Of a stretch of 42,228 nucleotides of DNA, positions 15,224 to 23,610 are shown piece after piece. The translations under genes were made by a program, and so were the position numbers. Within the stretch, counting starts at the first letter, position 1. Every line of letters starts with the position of its first letter. The notes under the pieces were generated by a model. It made no database searches. It was not told where the DNA came from and saw only the letters and a list, made by a program, of their open reading frames with translations. The stretch comes from Halovivax sp. (GTDB lineage: Archaea > Halobacteriota > Halobacteria > Halobacteriales > Natrialbaceae), in assembly GCA_007119345.1 (NCBI GenBank), contig SKPV01000101.1, forward strand, positions 1 to 42,228, given 5' to 3'.

Positions 15224-16645
15224 ATGGAACACGACTGCACGTTCCTCGACGAACTGCTCCCGTCGGAGCGGTACTCGCTCGGGGAGGCCGACAGGGCTTC
15301 GCGGGCAGGGGATTGGGGCACGCCGGAGGACCAACGCGTGAGGCCCGACGCCGTGGTGTGGCCTCGATCGACCGACGACGTTTCGACCGTGCTCGAGGCG
15401 GCCCACGAACGGGGCGTTCCGGTGACGCCGTACGCGGCGGGAACGAGCCTCGAGGGGAATCCCACGCCGGTGTTCGCGGGAATCAGCCTGGACCTCACGG
15501 AGATGGACGCGGTGATCGACGTCCGACCCGACGACTTCCAACTCGACGTTCAGCCGGGGGTCATGGGGGGCGCTATCGACGAAGCCGTCGCCCAGTACGG
15601 GCTCTTCTTCCCACCGCTTCCCTCCTCGGGAGACATCTCGACGATCGGCGGGATGATCGCCAACGACGCGAGCGGCATGCAGACGGTGAAGTACGGCGAA
15701 GTGAGCGACTGGGTGCGCGCGCTCGAAGTGGTCCTCGCGGACGGAACCGTCATCCGGACGGGAAGTCGGGCGATCAAGAGTTCCAGCGGGTACAATCTCA
15801 CCGATCTCTTCGTCGGCAGCGAGGGGACGCTCGGCGTCATCACGCGCGCGACCCTCGGGCTGGCGGGCGTCCCCGAGCAGATCAGGGGCGGACGTGCGAT
15901 CTTCCCGACGCTCGACGACGCCGCGGAGGCCGTCTTCGACGCCGTGCGGTCGGGGGTCGACGTCGCGAAGATCGAACTCGTCGACGAGCTCAGTGCGACG
16001 ATGGCGAACGCGTACCTGGGGCTCGAGCTACCGGACGCGCCGATGGTCTTCCTCGAGTTCCACGCGAACCACGACGTCGAGAGGGAGATCGACTTCTGTC
16101 GCTCGATCTTCGAGGCCCACGCCGTCGACCGATTCGAGATGGCCGGGGAGGGTGAGATGGACGAGCTCTGGCGCGCTCGCAAGGATCTCGCCTACGCGGT
16201 CCAATCGTACGATCCTGACCTCGAACCGATCCATCCCGGTGACGTTACGGTCCCGATCAGCGCGTACCCCGCGATCATCCGGTACGCGAAGGATCTGGCC
16301 GCCGAAGCCGACGTCATGGTCCCGTGTTTCGGCCACGCGGGTGACGGCAACGTTCACTACACCGTGATGGTCGACCGCGACGACCAGGAATCGGTCGAGA
16401 CGGCCGAACGGGTTTACGCGGATATCGTCGAGAAGGCGATCGAGCTGGGCGGCACGTCGACGGGCGAACACGGGATCGGGCGCGGCAAGTGCGAGTACCT
16501 GGAGCGAGAACACGGCACCGACGCGGTCGAGGCGATGCGGGCGCTGAAGCGTGCGTTCGATCCGACCGATATCCTGAACCCCGGGAAGATCTTTCCGGAG
16601 ACGGTCTCTCCGGGCGGACGTGTTCGGCTACCGTCCGAGGACTGA
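15224..16645 (+). CDS. FAD-linked 2-hydroxyacid dehydrogenase (GlcD / D-lactate dehydrogenase family)
   Basis: Oxidises a 2-hydroxyacid (glycolate, D-lactate, D-mandelate or similar) to the 2-oxoacid, passing electrons to an acceptor or the respiratory chain. 473 residues. The N-terminal PCMH-type FAD domain shows PYAAGTSLEGN, the pyrophosphate-binding stretch SSGDISTIGGMIANDASG, KSSSGYNLTDLF and GSEGTLGVIT. The C-terminal cap has the family metal/substrate motif CFGHAGDGNVHY and the closing GEHGIGRGK plus FDPTDILNPGKIFP. No Fe-S domain is fused, unlike larger GlcD-GlcF-type fusions. It faces a TPP-dependent 2-oxoacid decarboxylase across a 1.1 kb spacer, which suggests consecutive steps. A TTTACT box 27 bases before the ATG suggests a leaderless transcript. 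Confidence 0.9.
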   Translation: MEHDCTFLDELLPSERYSLGEADRASRAGDWGTPEDQRVRPDAVVWPRSTDDVSTVLEAAHERGVPVTPYAAGTSLEGNPTPVFAGISLDLTEMDAVIDVRPDDFQLDVQPGVMGGAIDEAVAQYGLFFPPLPSSGDISTIGGMIANDASGMQTVKYGEVSDWVRALEVVLADGTVIRTGSRAIKSSSGYNLTDLFVGSEGTLGVITRATLGLAGVPEQIRGGRAIFPTLDDAAEAVFDAVRSGVDVAKIELVDELSATMANAYLGLELPDAPMVFLEFHANHDVEREIDFCRSIFEAHAVDRFEMAGEGEMDELWRARKDLAYAVQSYDPDLEPIHPGDVTVPISAYPAIIRYAKDLAAEADVMVPCFGHAGDGNVHYTVMVDRDDQESVETAERVYADIVEKAIELGGTSTGEHGIGRGKCEYLEREHGTDAVEAMRALKRAFDPTDILNPGKIFPETVSPGGRVRLPSED

Positions 16646-16731
16646 CGCCCGAAACCTCTCGAATTTTCGGCCTAGCGGGACTCACGAGCCACGTATCGGG
16701 AACTCACCGTGGTCCGTCCTCGTCGGCTACG

Positions 16732-16775
16732 CCAAGATTCGATATCGCAATATACGATATAGCACTTAAGCGATC
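16732..16775 (-). promoter_or_regulatory. Spacer-end element A (left end of spacer 2, pointing left)
   Basis: The minus strand reads CGCTTAAGTGC (16763-16773), an AT-rich stretch, then the core TTGCGATATCGAATCTTGG (16732-16750). It points toward the 3' end of the dehydrogenase gene, i.e. antisense to it. It aligns over about 40 bases with element B at the other end of the spacer. Confidence 0.6.
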
Positions 16776-17655
16776 GTCGCATTTGACCTGGGCGGGTGTC
16801 GATTCGGGGTGGTCCGTTCGAACGGTGAACGGGCGTTGGGGCGATCGGTCGTCGCCGGATCTCCGTCCGGAGTGCCATCGGGGGGCGGCCGACCGAGGGG
16901 ACTCGGCGCTGATACCGTTCGCCCCGCCGATGGGTCGGAAGCGTTCGTGGGGGCTGGGCATTGGGTGCGGACGTCTCGGACTTCCTCGTTCGATCCTTCG
17001 AAAATTGGATTGCGCTGGTGGTTGTGGGATTGACGGATCGGAAAGACCGTCCGGATCCGGCCACGGACCGTTACCTCGTCGCGACGGTGGGGCGTTCGAG
17101 CGTGTTCCGCATTACGCGTGCGCGTATCATCGAAACATCCCGGATTCGGCCCGGTGCTATCGATCGATTCGACGGCCGTTCACTCAGTATAGGACGATTC
17201 GACCGACTCGAGTGCGATCGATCGGGTGGATTGGCCGATCGGGCGATCCCATCGGCATCCATCGCGGTCGGTAGTCGTTCGATCGGTTCGGTTGGCCGAC
17301 CGGCTCGTCCAGCTGATCGGCGTCGATCGATTCATCGGGCCGTTGGCCGGTATCTACCCGTGCGATCGATCGATATCTTGGTTCGAGACGGGCCCGGCGA
17401 TTGGGTATTGCTACTCGTTTGATCCGCTGAACGGTTCCGCGTTGCTACCCGTCTCTGTCGGGTTCGACCCCTGGGGTTCGGCCGTGTATAACGGGGTCGT
17501 CGCGACGTCCGCGTGACGACGTTCGACCGATCCGTGTTTTCGGCCGATGTGGCGAACTCGATCGCACCTGCCGACGGGTTTCTGCTGGCCGGGCGTCGAT
17601 TTCCCTGCGGGTCCAATTTCTGACTTTTCGGCTCTGCGCCGGGCTCGTCCTCAAT

Positions 17656-17698
17656 CCCACTTAAATAATATATTGTATTCTGCGATATCGAACTCTGA
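17656..17698 (+). promoter_or_regulatory. Spacer-end element B (right end of spacer 2, pointing right)
   Basis: A BRE/TATA-like CCCACTTAAATAATATA (17656-17672) is followed by the core CTGCGATATCGAACTCTGA (17680-17698). It points toward the 3' end of the decarboxylase gene, antisense to it. Twelve bases of the core, TGCGATATCGAA, are identical to element A. Confidence 0.6.
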
Positions 17699-17765
17699 TC
17701 GGCCGATCGAACGCCCGCCTGTCGAAGGCGCCGCATTCCGTCGGTAGAAGGGCCGAATCGGCCGG

Positions 17766-19463
17766 TCAGTCGTGTACGAGCACGTCGACGACGTCTGGAC
17801 CGTCGTTCGAGAGTGCCACTTCGAGCGTGGGTCGGAGTTCGTCGGCCGTTTCGACCAAGTGGCCCTCGGCTCCGTGACTCTCGGCGTTTTTCACGAGATC
17901 CACGGCGGGTTCGAAGTCCATTCCGACGTACTCGTGATCCTCGTCGTTCCCGCCGAAGATCGACCGCATGTTGTCCTTGAGGATCCGGTAGTTGCGGTTG
18001 TCCGGGATCACGACGGTGAGGTCGAGGTCGTACCGGGCGGCCGAGTAGACCGCGTTCGGGTAGTAGAGGTAGGAGCCGTCGCCGACGTATCCGAGAACCT
18101 CGCGGGGCTCCTCGCGCATCGACTCGGCGAGTGCGGCGCCGATCGCTGCGGGGAGGCCGTATCCCAGCCCGCCGCCCTTGTTCGAGATCATCTGCTGTGG
18201 TTCGAGCTTCCAGCGGGTCAGCAGGGGGTACTTCGCGGTGACGCCCTCGTCGACGATGTAGGCGTCGGGTGCGAACTCTCGGAGCGCGTCGACCAGTTCG
18301 TGCTTCGCCACGCGGGTTTCGCCCTCCGGCGTGTCGTCGACGCCCATCTGCTGGATCGTCCCGGCCATCGACTCCTTTAGTGCGCGCACCGTCTCGAGAC
18401 GCCCCCGGCGGGTCGGGTCGTCGAGATCCTCGCGCACGCGATCGGCCAGTTCCGCCATGGCGAGGCCGGGGTCGCCGATCACCGCCGCGTCGGCCCGGTA
18501 GTTCTTCCCGACCTCCCACGGCGCGTCGGAGATGTGGATACACCGGGTTTCCGGCCCGACGAGCGGTTCTTCGTGGCGCATGAGGGTCGTGTGGGTGGAC
18601 GTCCCGACGAAGGCGAGGGTGTCCGTATCCATCAGCATGGACGCGAGCCCCTCGTCCGGCGGCACGTAGGAGATCCACTGCTCGTGGTCGGCGGGGAAGT
18701 TCACCTCGCACGCGAGAATCTCGCCGTGGACTCTGGCGCCGGTGGCCTCCGCGAGCTCGACCGCCGCCTCGACCGCGTCTCGGCCCGCGCGCGCGACGTG
18801 GTCGCCGAGGATCAGAACCGGGTCGTCCGCCTCGACGAGTAGCTCCGCGGCCCGATCGAGTTGCGTCGGGTCGCCCGGACCCGCGTTGGGCGTCGGCCCG
18901 AGCGGTTCGATCGCGTCGGGGTCGGTCTCCGAGAGCATCACGTCCATCGGGAGGCCGAGGAAGACGGGGCCCGTTGGGGGCGTCAATGCGACCCGGAACG
19001 CTCGGCGGAGCATGGTCGGGAGGGCCTCGACGTCGAGCACCTCGTCGGACCACTTACAGAACTGGTCGGTCATTTCGACCAGATCGCCAGAGAGCAGCGG
19101 TTCCTCGTGACGGAAGTCGCGCTCGTGGTTGCCGGCCGTGACGACGAGCGGCGTTCCGGTCATCTTGGCCGCGTAGACGTTCGCGAGGCCGTGTGCGAGC
19201 CCGGGCGCGATGTGGAGGTTGACCACTCCGGCCGGATTGATCGTCGGATCGTCGTCCCGGTGGTACCGGCGTGTGCTCGCGTACCCCGACGCCATCCCCA
19301 CCGCGACGTCCTCGTGCAATCCGAGGACGTACTCGAGATCGCTTTCCTCCAGCGCCTTCATCACCGGCAACTCCGTAGTCCCCGGGTTTCCGAAGACGTG
19401 GTGGATTCCGTAGCGCTCCAGGGCGTCGACGAAGAGGTCGGCGCCCGTGTACTCTGTCGTCAT
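17766..19463 (-). CDS. Thiamine-diphosphate-dependent 2-oxoacid decarboxylase (benzoylformate decarboxylase-like)
   Basis: 565 residues with the three-domain layout of the TPP enzyme family. The N-terminal Pyr domain has VFGNPGTTELP and the activating Glu51 in GLHEDVAVGMASGYA. The central domain begins near 195. The C-terminal PP domain has the TPP/Mg motif GDGSYLYYPNAVYSAARYD ending in an Asn-containing IPDNRNYRI. Spacing and wording around GDGS are closest to benzoylformate decarboxylase among well-known members; acetolactate-synthase-like or other decarboxylases remain possible. With the convergent FAD 2-hydroxyacid dehydrogenase it could carry a mandelate-type route from hydroxyacid to aldehyde. 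A TTTTAAG box at 19492-19498 lies about 30 bases before the ATG. Confidence 0.85.
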   Translation of the reverse strand: MTTEYTGADLFVDALERYGIHHVFGNPGTTELPVMKALEESDLEYVLGLHEDVAVGMASGYASTRRYHRDDDPTINPAGVVNLHIAPGLAHGLANVYAAKMTGTPLVVTAGNHERDFRHEEPLLSGDLVEMTDQFCKWSDEVLDVEALPTMLRRAFRVALTPPTGPVFLGLPMDVMLSETDPDAIEPLGPTPNAGPGDPTQLDRAAELLVEADDPVLILGDHVARAGRDAVEAAVELAEATGARVHGEILACEVNFPADHEQWISYVPPDEGLASMLMDTDTLAFVGTSTHTTLMRHEEPLVGPETRCIHISDAPWEVGKNYRADAAVIGDPGLAMAELADRVREDLDDPTRRGRLETVRALKESMAGTIQQMGVDDTPEGETRVAKHELVDALREFAPDAYIVDEGVTAKYPLLTRWKLEPQQMISNKGGGLGYGLPAAIGAALAESMREEPREVLGYVGDGSYLYYPNAVYSAARYDLDLTVVIPDNRNYRILKDNMRSIFGGNDEDHEYVGMDFEPAVDLVKNAESHGAEGHLVETADELRPTLEVALSNDGPDVVDVLVHD

Positions 19464-19491
19464 TGCTCATTCGGGAGACGTTCGCAGCACA

Positions 19492-19498
19492 CTTAAAA
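19492..19498 (-). promoter_or_regulatory. TATA-like box of the TPP decarboxylase gene
   Basis: The minus strand reads GGTTTTAAGT, with the box centred about 32 bases before the ATG at 19463, the spacing of a leaderless haloarchaeal promoter. It makes the more distant element C unlikely to be the core promoter. Confidence 0.6.
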
Positions 19499-19563
19499 CC
19501 GGTTCGGGGGCGGTTCGCGGCCCATCGCTACCGATTCGGCGACGCTCCTCTCGCACCGTCGCT

Positions 19564-19604
19564 CAGGAATTCGGTATCGCGCCGACGACTTTATGTTATA
19601 AAAT
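19564..19604 (-). promoter_or_regulatory. Spacer-end element C (left end of spacer 3, pointing left)
   Basis: The minus strand reads ATTTTATAACATAAAG (19589-19604), then the core GCGCGATACCGAATTCCTG (19564-19582). It points toward the decarboxylase start, about 100 bases away. Its AT box and CGAATTC end align closely with element D. Confidence 0.55.
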
Positions 19605-20094
19605 ATCGCCGCTCGATTCGTCAGCGTCTCGGCTGGGGCAACGTCTCGGGTCGTCACGTGGCGGGTTTGGGCACCGCTCGATCCGCTCTCTGGGCTTTCG
19701 AACCAGGCTGATCGCTACCGTCGTGCGTTCGGCAGCTGATCGCGGCCTGGTGTCGCTCTGTCCGGGTGTCCGTCGTCCGCCCACGTTGTATCGATTCAAC
19801 CAGCGGGGGAGTGGCTCACTCAGTCCAGAATAGGTATGACACGTTCTCGCTGGAATGAGCGATCCCTGCCGACACGTCATTTTTTCACGATCCGATCGAT
19901 CGACCGCCTCGCATCGGATTCGGCGTCGGTCTCGTCCCCGTGTGCCGAAACTGTTCGATCGTCTCGTCCGTTACCCCCGTCGGTATCGGACCATTCGATT
20001 GTGGGTCCGGTTATCGGGCGGGTCGGCGATCCGGTTCCGCGTCGGGTTGTCCTCGCTGTTGGTGGTCGATGTCGCGCGATACGATCCGGGGGAA

Positions 20095-20166
20095 TCGTAC
20101 GATTTGGTGGTGGTCGTATCGTACGATATAGTGGCGGTCGTATCGTACGATATAGTGGTGGCCGGG
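20095..20166. repeat. 24-base tandem repeat with palindromic TATCGTACGATA
   Basis: Three units (20095-20118, 20119-20142, 20143-20166), each starting TCGTACGAT and carrying GTGG-rich tails; units 2 and 3 share 19 leading bases apart from one change. At the unit joints the 12-base perfect palindrome TATCGTACGATA occurs at 20117-20128 and 20141-20152, exactly 24 bases apart. Confidence 0.8.
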
Positions 20167-20482
20167 TCGTCAGAGGCGATCGTCTTCGGGAGTGAGGATA
20201 TCTCCACTAGCGTGTCGGCCGTCGGCACCGCTCCTCGGGGTTCCGTCGTACGATCGCGTCGTGTCGGGCGAGTTCGCCCGATGCGGTGCCGGCACCTGTC
20301 GCCAGTCGGTCGGCTGGTTCAGGTCGAGGTCCGATCGTCGACGTTCCACTGGTCACGAGCGATTCGACGGAGGCCGCGTCGGGCGGTACTCCCGGCGAGT
20401 TCGTCCGTTGGGCTCCGATCGATCCGCCGCGCGGCAGGTTTCGCACGCGCTGGTCCCATTCGGGCGACTCCCGAGGTTGGGC

Positions 20483-20521
20483 GATTATATGATAAAGCCT
20501 ATTTTGGGATATCGAATTCGG
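20483..20521 (+). promoter_or_regulatory. Spacer-end element D (right end of spacer 3, pointing right)
   Basis: GATTATATGATAAAGCC (20483-20499) then the core TGGGATATCGAATTCGG (20505-20521). It points toward the PHP-domain gene, about 80 bases before its ATG; a nearer TTATAC box lies at about 20553-20558. Confidence 0.55.
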
Positions 20522-20598
20522 TCACTCATGGTCCCGAAATCGGTCGCCACGCTTATACTGACTCCCGCGGAAACAGGGTACAGCCTCTGGGCGGTCCC

Positions 20599-21351
20599 AT
20601 GACATCCCTCCCATTCGCGATCGACTTCCACGTCCACTCGGACGACTCCTACGACGGTCACGAGCCGATCGAGCTCATCTTAGAACACGCCGCCGACATC
20701 GGCCTCGACGGGGTCGTGATCACCGACCACGACGAGATCGGCGAATCCCTCCGCGCCGCCGACCTCGCGCCCGACTACGGGTTGATCGGCATCCCGGGCG
20801 TCGAGGTCTCGACCGCGCACGGCCACCTGCTGGCCATCGGCGTGGAAGAGCGACCGGCGCCGGGCCAACCGTTCGTGCGGACCGTCAGACGGGTCCGCGA
20901 GCTCGGCGGCGTCGCCGTCGTGCCCCACCCGTTCCAGCGGAGCCGTCACGGCGTCCGCAAGCGCCACATTCGCGACGCGGACGCGATCGAGACGTACAAT
21001 TCGATGCTCTTTACGGGCTATCGCAACCGGCGGGCGCGGACGTTCGCCCGCCGGCGCGGCTATCCGGAGATCGGCGCCAGCGACGCTCACTACCTCCCGA
21101 ACGTCGGAAAGGCGTACACGGAGGTCCTCGTGACGCCGGAGGACCCGGACACGACGAAAGCGGAGATCGACGGCGACGATCTCGTCGACGCGATCCTCGA
21201 CGGGCGCACCCAGATCCAGGGCAAGCGGACGCCCGTGCACAAGAGCACCGTGCAGTACGCGAAGGGCGCGGTCCGGAAGACGACGTACATCGTGACGTCG
21301 CGGGCGCCGCTCGTGCCGACGGTGCCCGGTTCGATGAAGCGATCGGGTTGA
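20599..21351 (+). CDS. PHP-domain metal-dependent phosphoesterase
   Basis: 250 residues from the ATG at 20599. PHP motifs appear in order: HVHSDDSYDGH (motif I, HxH), ITDHDE (motif II), a Glu in GVEVSTAHGHLLAI, VVPHPF (motif III) and GASDAHY (motif IV, xSDxH). These residues bind two or three metal ions, and relatives hydrolyse phosphoesters such as nucleotides or histidinol phosphate. The C-terminal 50 residues (DGRTQIQGKRTPVH onward) form the basic tail seen in archaeal stand-alone PHP proteins. The exact substrate is unknown. The start was chosen because the upstream-extended frame is spacer DNA with non-haloarchaeal composition. It converges with the RecJ-like gene, 27 bases between stops. 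Confidence 0.88.
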   Translation: MTSLPFAIDFHVHSDDSYDGHEPIELILEHAADIGLDGVVITDHDEIGESLRAADLAPDYGLIGIPGVEVSTAHGHLLAIGVEERPAPGQPFVRTVRRVRELGGVAVVPHPFQRSRHGVRKRHIRDADAIETYNSMLFTGYRNRRARTFARRRGYPEIGASDAHYLPNVGKAYTEVLVTPEDPDTTKAEIDGDDLVDAILDGRTQIQGKRTPVHKSTVQYAKGAVRKTTYIVTSRAPLVPTVPGSMKRSG

Positions 21352-21378
21352 CGCCGACGGCGAGCCGTCCGGACGCGC

Positions 21379-22896
21379 TTATCCGGAGAGCTGTTCGCCG
21401 ACGAGCTCGTCCGCGAGTTCGAGGAACGCGGGCTCCTCCCCGGCGGGTACCGTCGCCCCCGCCGCGACGTCGTGACCGCCGCCGTCCCCGCCCACCGCGC
21501 GGGCCGCCTCGCCGAGCACGACCGAGAGGTCGAGTCCCCGCCGGACGAGCGCGTGGCTGCCGCGGCCCGAGACCTTGACGGCATCCGGCTCGTCCCCCTT
21601 CTCGGCGAATGCGAGAATCGGTCGATCGCGATCGACGCCCTCGTTGCCGAGGGCCATGCCGGCGACGATGCCGACGATCGTCTCGCGGATCCGGTCGCCC
21701 GCGTGAAACCACTGGAGGTGGTCCTCGCGGGTGACCCCCTCGGTCGTGACGAGGTCGATCCCTTCGGAGAGGTTCCGCCGGTGTGAGCGCAGCAGCGTTC
21801 GCGCGCGTTCGAGCGCGCCGTCTCGGTCGCCCAGACAGACGGCGAGCCCGACGTCAGCTCGGTCGTACCGCGCGGTCGCGTTGAGCAGCGTCGAGAACTC
21901 GCTCGCGTCGCGCAGTTCGGTGCCGACGGACTCCGCGGCCAGTCGGTAGGAAGTTCCCACCAGTCCGTCGATCTTGGAGGCGGGGACGCCGCTGGAGACG
22001 GCCCGCCGGACCAGGGCGCTGGCGACGGTCTGCTTCTCGTCGGCCTCGAGGTCGGCCCACCGGCGCCAGTCGCCGTCCCGCTTCAGGTCGAGGTCGAGCC
22101 CGTCGAGGAATCGCAGCGCGCCGTTCTGGTCGTTCGAGATTCCCGGAATGTAGACGTCGGTCGCGTACTCCAGCAGCTTCGGAAGCGGGCGGGTCTGCGT
22201 GCCGTAGACGGCGAGGTCCGTTCCCGTCTCGAGGACGCCGGCCGCGACGCCCTCCTCGACGATCTCGGCGTTGGCTCCGTGCAGTTCGCCGCCGGAGGCC
22301 TGCATGTCGCCCACGGCGCCGACGATAGCCAGGGCGGCCAGATCGCGGTTGTCCGGGCGGGCGGTCGTCGCGGCCGTCGCGCCCCCGTCGGTGACGGTCT
22401 TCGCGTCACCGTCGGTGGCGGTCTCGGCCGGCCCGCCCTCGCCGCTCGCCCCCGCGAGATCGGCCATCGCCCGCGCCACGACGAAGGCCGTCCCGGCGCC
22501 CGAGAGCTCCGAGGCGCCGTCGATCCCCTCGAGCAGCGGGTTGCAGTGGAACTCGGTGTCGGCGTCGGCGGGCTGGTGGTGGTCCGCGATCACGGGCGTG
22601 AACGCGCCCGCGTCCTCGTGCTCGCGGATGCTATCCAACTGGCCGCTGCCGAAGTCGGTGAACCAGACGGTCTCGTAGTCGGTTGCGGCAATCTGCGCGA
22701 CCGCCTCCTCGTCGAGTTGCTTCTCGAAGACGACCTCGAACGGGATCCCCGCCCGTTCCAAGGCGCTGGCCGCGACCGCGGCGCTCGTGAGCCCGTCGGC
22801 GTCGATGTGGGAGGTCAGCAGCACGCGCTCGGCCGCGAGCAACCGCTCGGCGCAGGCGGTCGCCCGCTCGGCCAGCTCGGGGACGGGGCCGGTCAT
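21379..22896 (-). CDS. recJ: DHH-family phosphoesterase, RecJ-like single-strand exonuclease
   Basis: 505 residues from the ATG at 22896. The N-terminal DHH domain has SHIDADGLTSAA (29-40), FTDFGSGQ (79-86) and the signature DHHQP with Asp105-His106-His107, all manganese ligands. The C-terminal DHHA1 domain ends in the nucleic-acid-binding GGDGGGHDVAAGA motif. Archaeal RecJ-like proteins (GAN type) degrade single-stranded DNA or RNA and some associate with the replicative helicase; several paralogues exist in haloarchaea, so the exact one is not decided. A Thr/Ala/Asp-rich insertion near 150-185 looks like a haloarchaeal linker. The start was chosen at MTGPVPELAE because the longer reading is Ser/Pro/Arg-rich. 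Confidence 0.87.
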   Translation of the reverse strand: MTGPVPELAERATACAERLLAAERVLLTSHIDADGLTSAAVAASALERAGIPFEVVFEKQLDEEAVAQIAATDYETVWFTDFGSGQLDSIREHEDAGAFTPVIADHHQPADADTEFHCNPLLEGIDGASELSGAGTAFVVARAMADLAGASGEGGPAETATDGDAKTVTDGGATAATTARPDNRDLAALAIVGAVGDMQASGGELHGANAEIVEEGVAAGVLETGTDLAVYGTQTRPLPKLLEYATDVYIPGISNDQNGALRFLDGLDLDLKRDGDWRRWADLEADEKQTVASALVRRAVSSGVPASKIDGLVGTSYRLAAESVGTELRDASEFSTLLNATARYDRADVGLAVCLGDRDGALERARTLLRSHRRNLSEGIDLVTTEGVTREDHLQWFHAGDRIRETIVGIVAGMALGNEGVDRDRPILAFAEKGDEPDAVKVSGRGSHALVRRGLDLSVVLGEAARAVGGDGGGHDVAAGATVPAGEEPAFLELADELVGEQLSG

Positions 22897-23094
22897 CGGT
22901 GGTGGGTTGGTTCGGCTTCGGGGATAAATGTGCGGTTGCGGCGACGGTGCAGTCCGCCCGGGGCCCGTCAGGGAGCCGCACCCGGATCCCCACGGGCAAG
23001 CCGAACTCGGACCGTTCACGACCGTTCGTCGCCGTAAACGATCGTCAACGTCGCGCACCGTTTTTGAAGGGCTCCGTGGTACCGTCGTTCCGCC

Positions 23095-23592
23095 ATGCTC
23101 TCCACGCGATCGAGTCGGTCGTATCGGCCCGCCGCGGATCGGCGAACCGTCCGTGCGATCTGCAAGCTGGTGCTCGCCACGTTAGCGCTCCTGCTGGTGG
23201 TGTTCCTGGTCGGGCTCCTGCCCGGGATCGACGTCTCCGGGTCGACGTACGCGGCGCTGGCCGGCGCCGTCGTGACCCTCGCGGTCGTCGCCCTGCTCGG
23301 CTCTCTCGCCACCGCGCTCCCGCCGCTCGTCCGGGAAGCGATTCCGGGCTCTCGGGAACTCCGCGAGCGCGGGGCGAGCGCGACCTTCTGGCTGGTCGTC
23401 CTGGCGGCGCTCCTGGTGGCCCACCGCGGACTGGCACCCGCGGTGAGCGCGCTGGGTGGGGCGATGTGGTTCTACGACGCGCTGTTCCTGTTGGCCGCGC
23501 TCCCGCCGCTGGTTTTACTCGCGGCGTGCGTGTGGGCCGCCATCGATCCCGCCGCCGACTACCTGGCCGCCCGGGTGGCGGAACCGCGGTGA
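23095..23592 (+). CDS. Small integral membrane protein, unknown function
   Basis: 165 residues with four hydrophobic segments at about 22-42, 53-77, 97-112 and 127-150, a basic N-terminus (SSRSYRPAADRRTVR) and a short polar C-terminus. It resembles haloarchaeal four-helix membrane proteins with no known role. It is divergent from the RecJ-like gene (198-base shared spacer) and converges with hemD, 18 bases between stop codons. No enzymatic motif was recognised. Confidence 0.65.
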   Translation: MLSTRSSRSYRPAADRRTVRAICKLVLATLALLLVVFLVGLLPGIDVSGSTYAALAGAVVTLAVVALLGSLATALPPLVREAIPGSRELRERGASATFWLVVLAALLVAHRGLAPAVSALGGAMWFYDALFLLAALPPLVLLAACVWAAIDPAADYLAARVAEPR

Positions 23593-23610
23593 GGCGGTCG
23601 ACGGCGACGT

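Larger units (their letters stand above)
16646..17765. other. Second long non-coding spacer, between convergent genes
   Basis: 1120 bases between the stop codons of two convergent genes, so neither gene needs it as a promoter region. Reading frames here are Arg/Ser/Ile-rich and not haloarchaeal in composition. The interior is full of CGATCGATTCG/TTGGCCGA-type words in degenerate tandem order (about 17150-17390). Outward-pointing elements stand at both ends (16732-16775 and 17656-17698). Confidence 0.75.
19464..20598. other. Third long non-coding spacer
   Basis: 1135 bases between the divergent decarboxylase and PHP-domain genes. It holds the decarboxylase TATA-like box (19492-19498), outward elements at both ends (19564-19604 and 20483-20521), a 24-base palindromic tandem repeat (20095-20166) and a TTATAC box near 20553 for the PHP gene. 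The frame that extends the PHP gene upstream through this region is Arg/Ser/Val-rich and is not credible protein. Confidence 0.75.

Noticed and set aside
20095..20166. The 24-base repeats considered as replication-origin iterons.
   Set aside because: No Orc1/Cdc6 gene, origin recognition box or skew change can be seen in the window; kept only as an open possibility in the finding.
19855..20598. An in-frame upstream extension of the PHP-domain protein by about 248 codons.
   Set aside because: The extension is Arg/Ser/Val-rich, includes the palindromic repeat and has no PHP-related sequence; the ATG at 20599 directly begins the conserved HVHSDD region.
14238..20598. The spacers considered as insertion sequences or decayed transposons.
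   Set aside because: No transposase remnants, no target-site duplications and no shared interior between spacers were found; only the end elements are alike.
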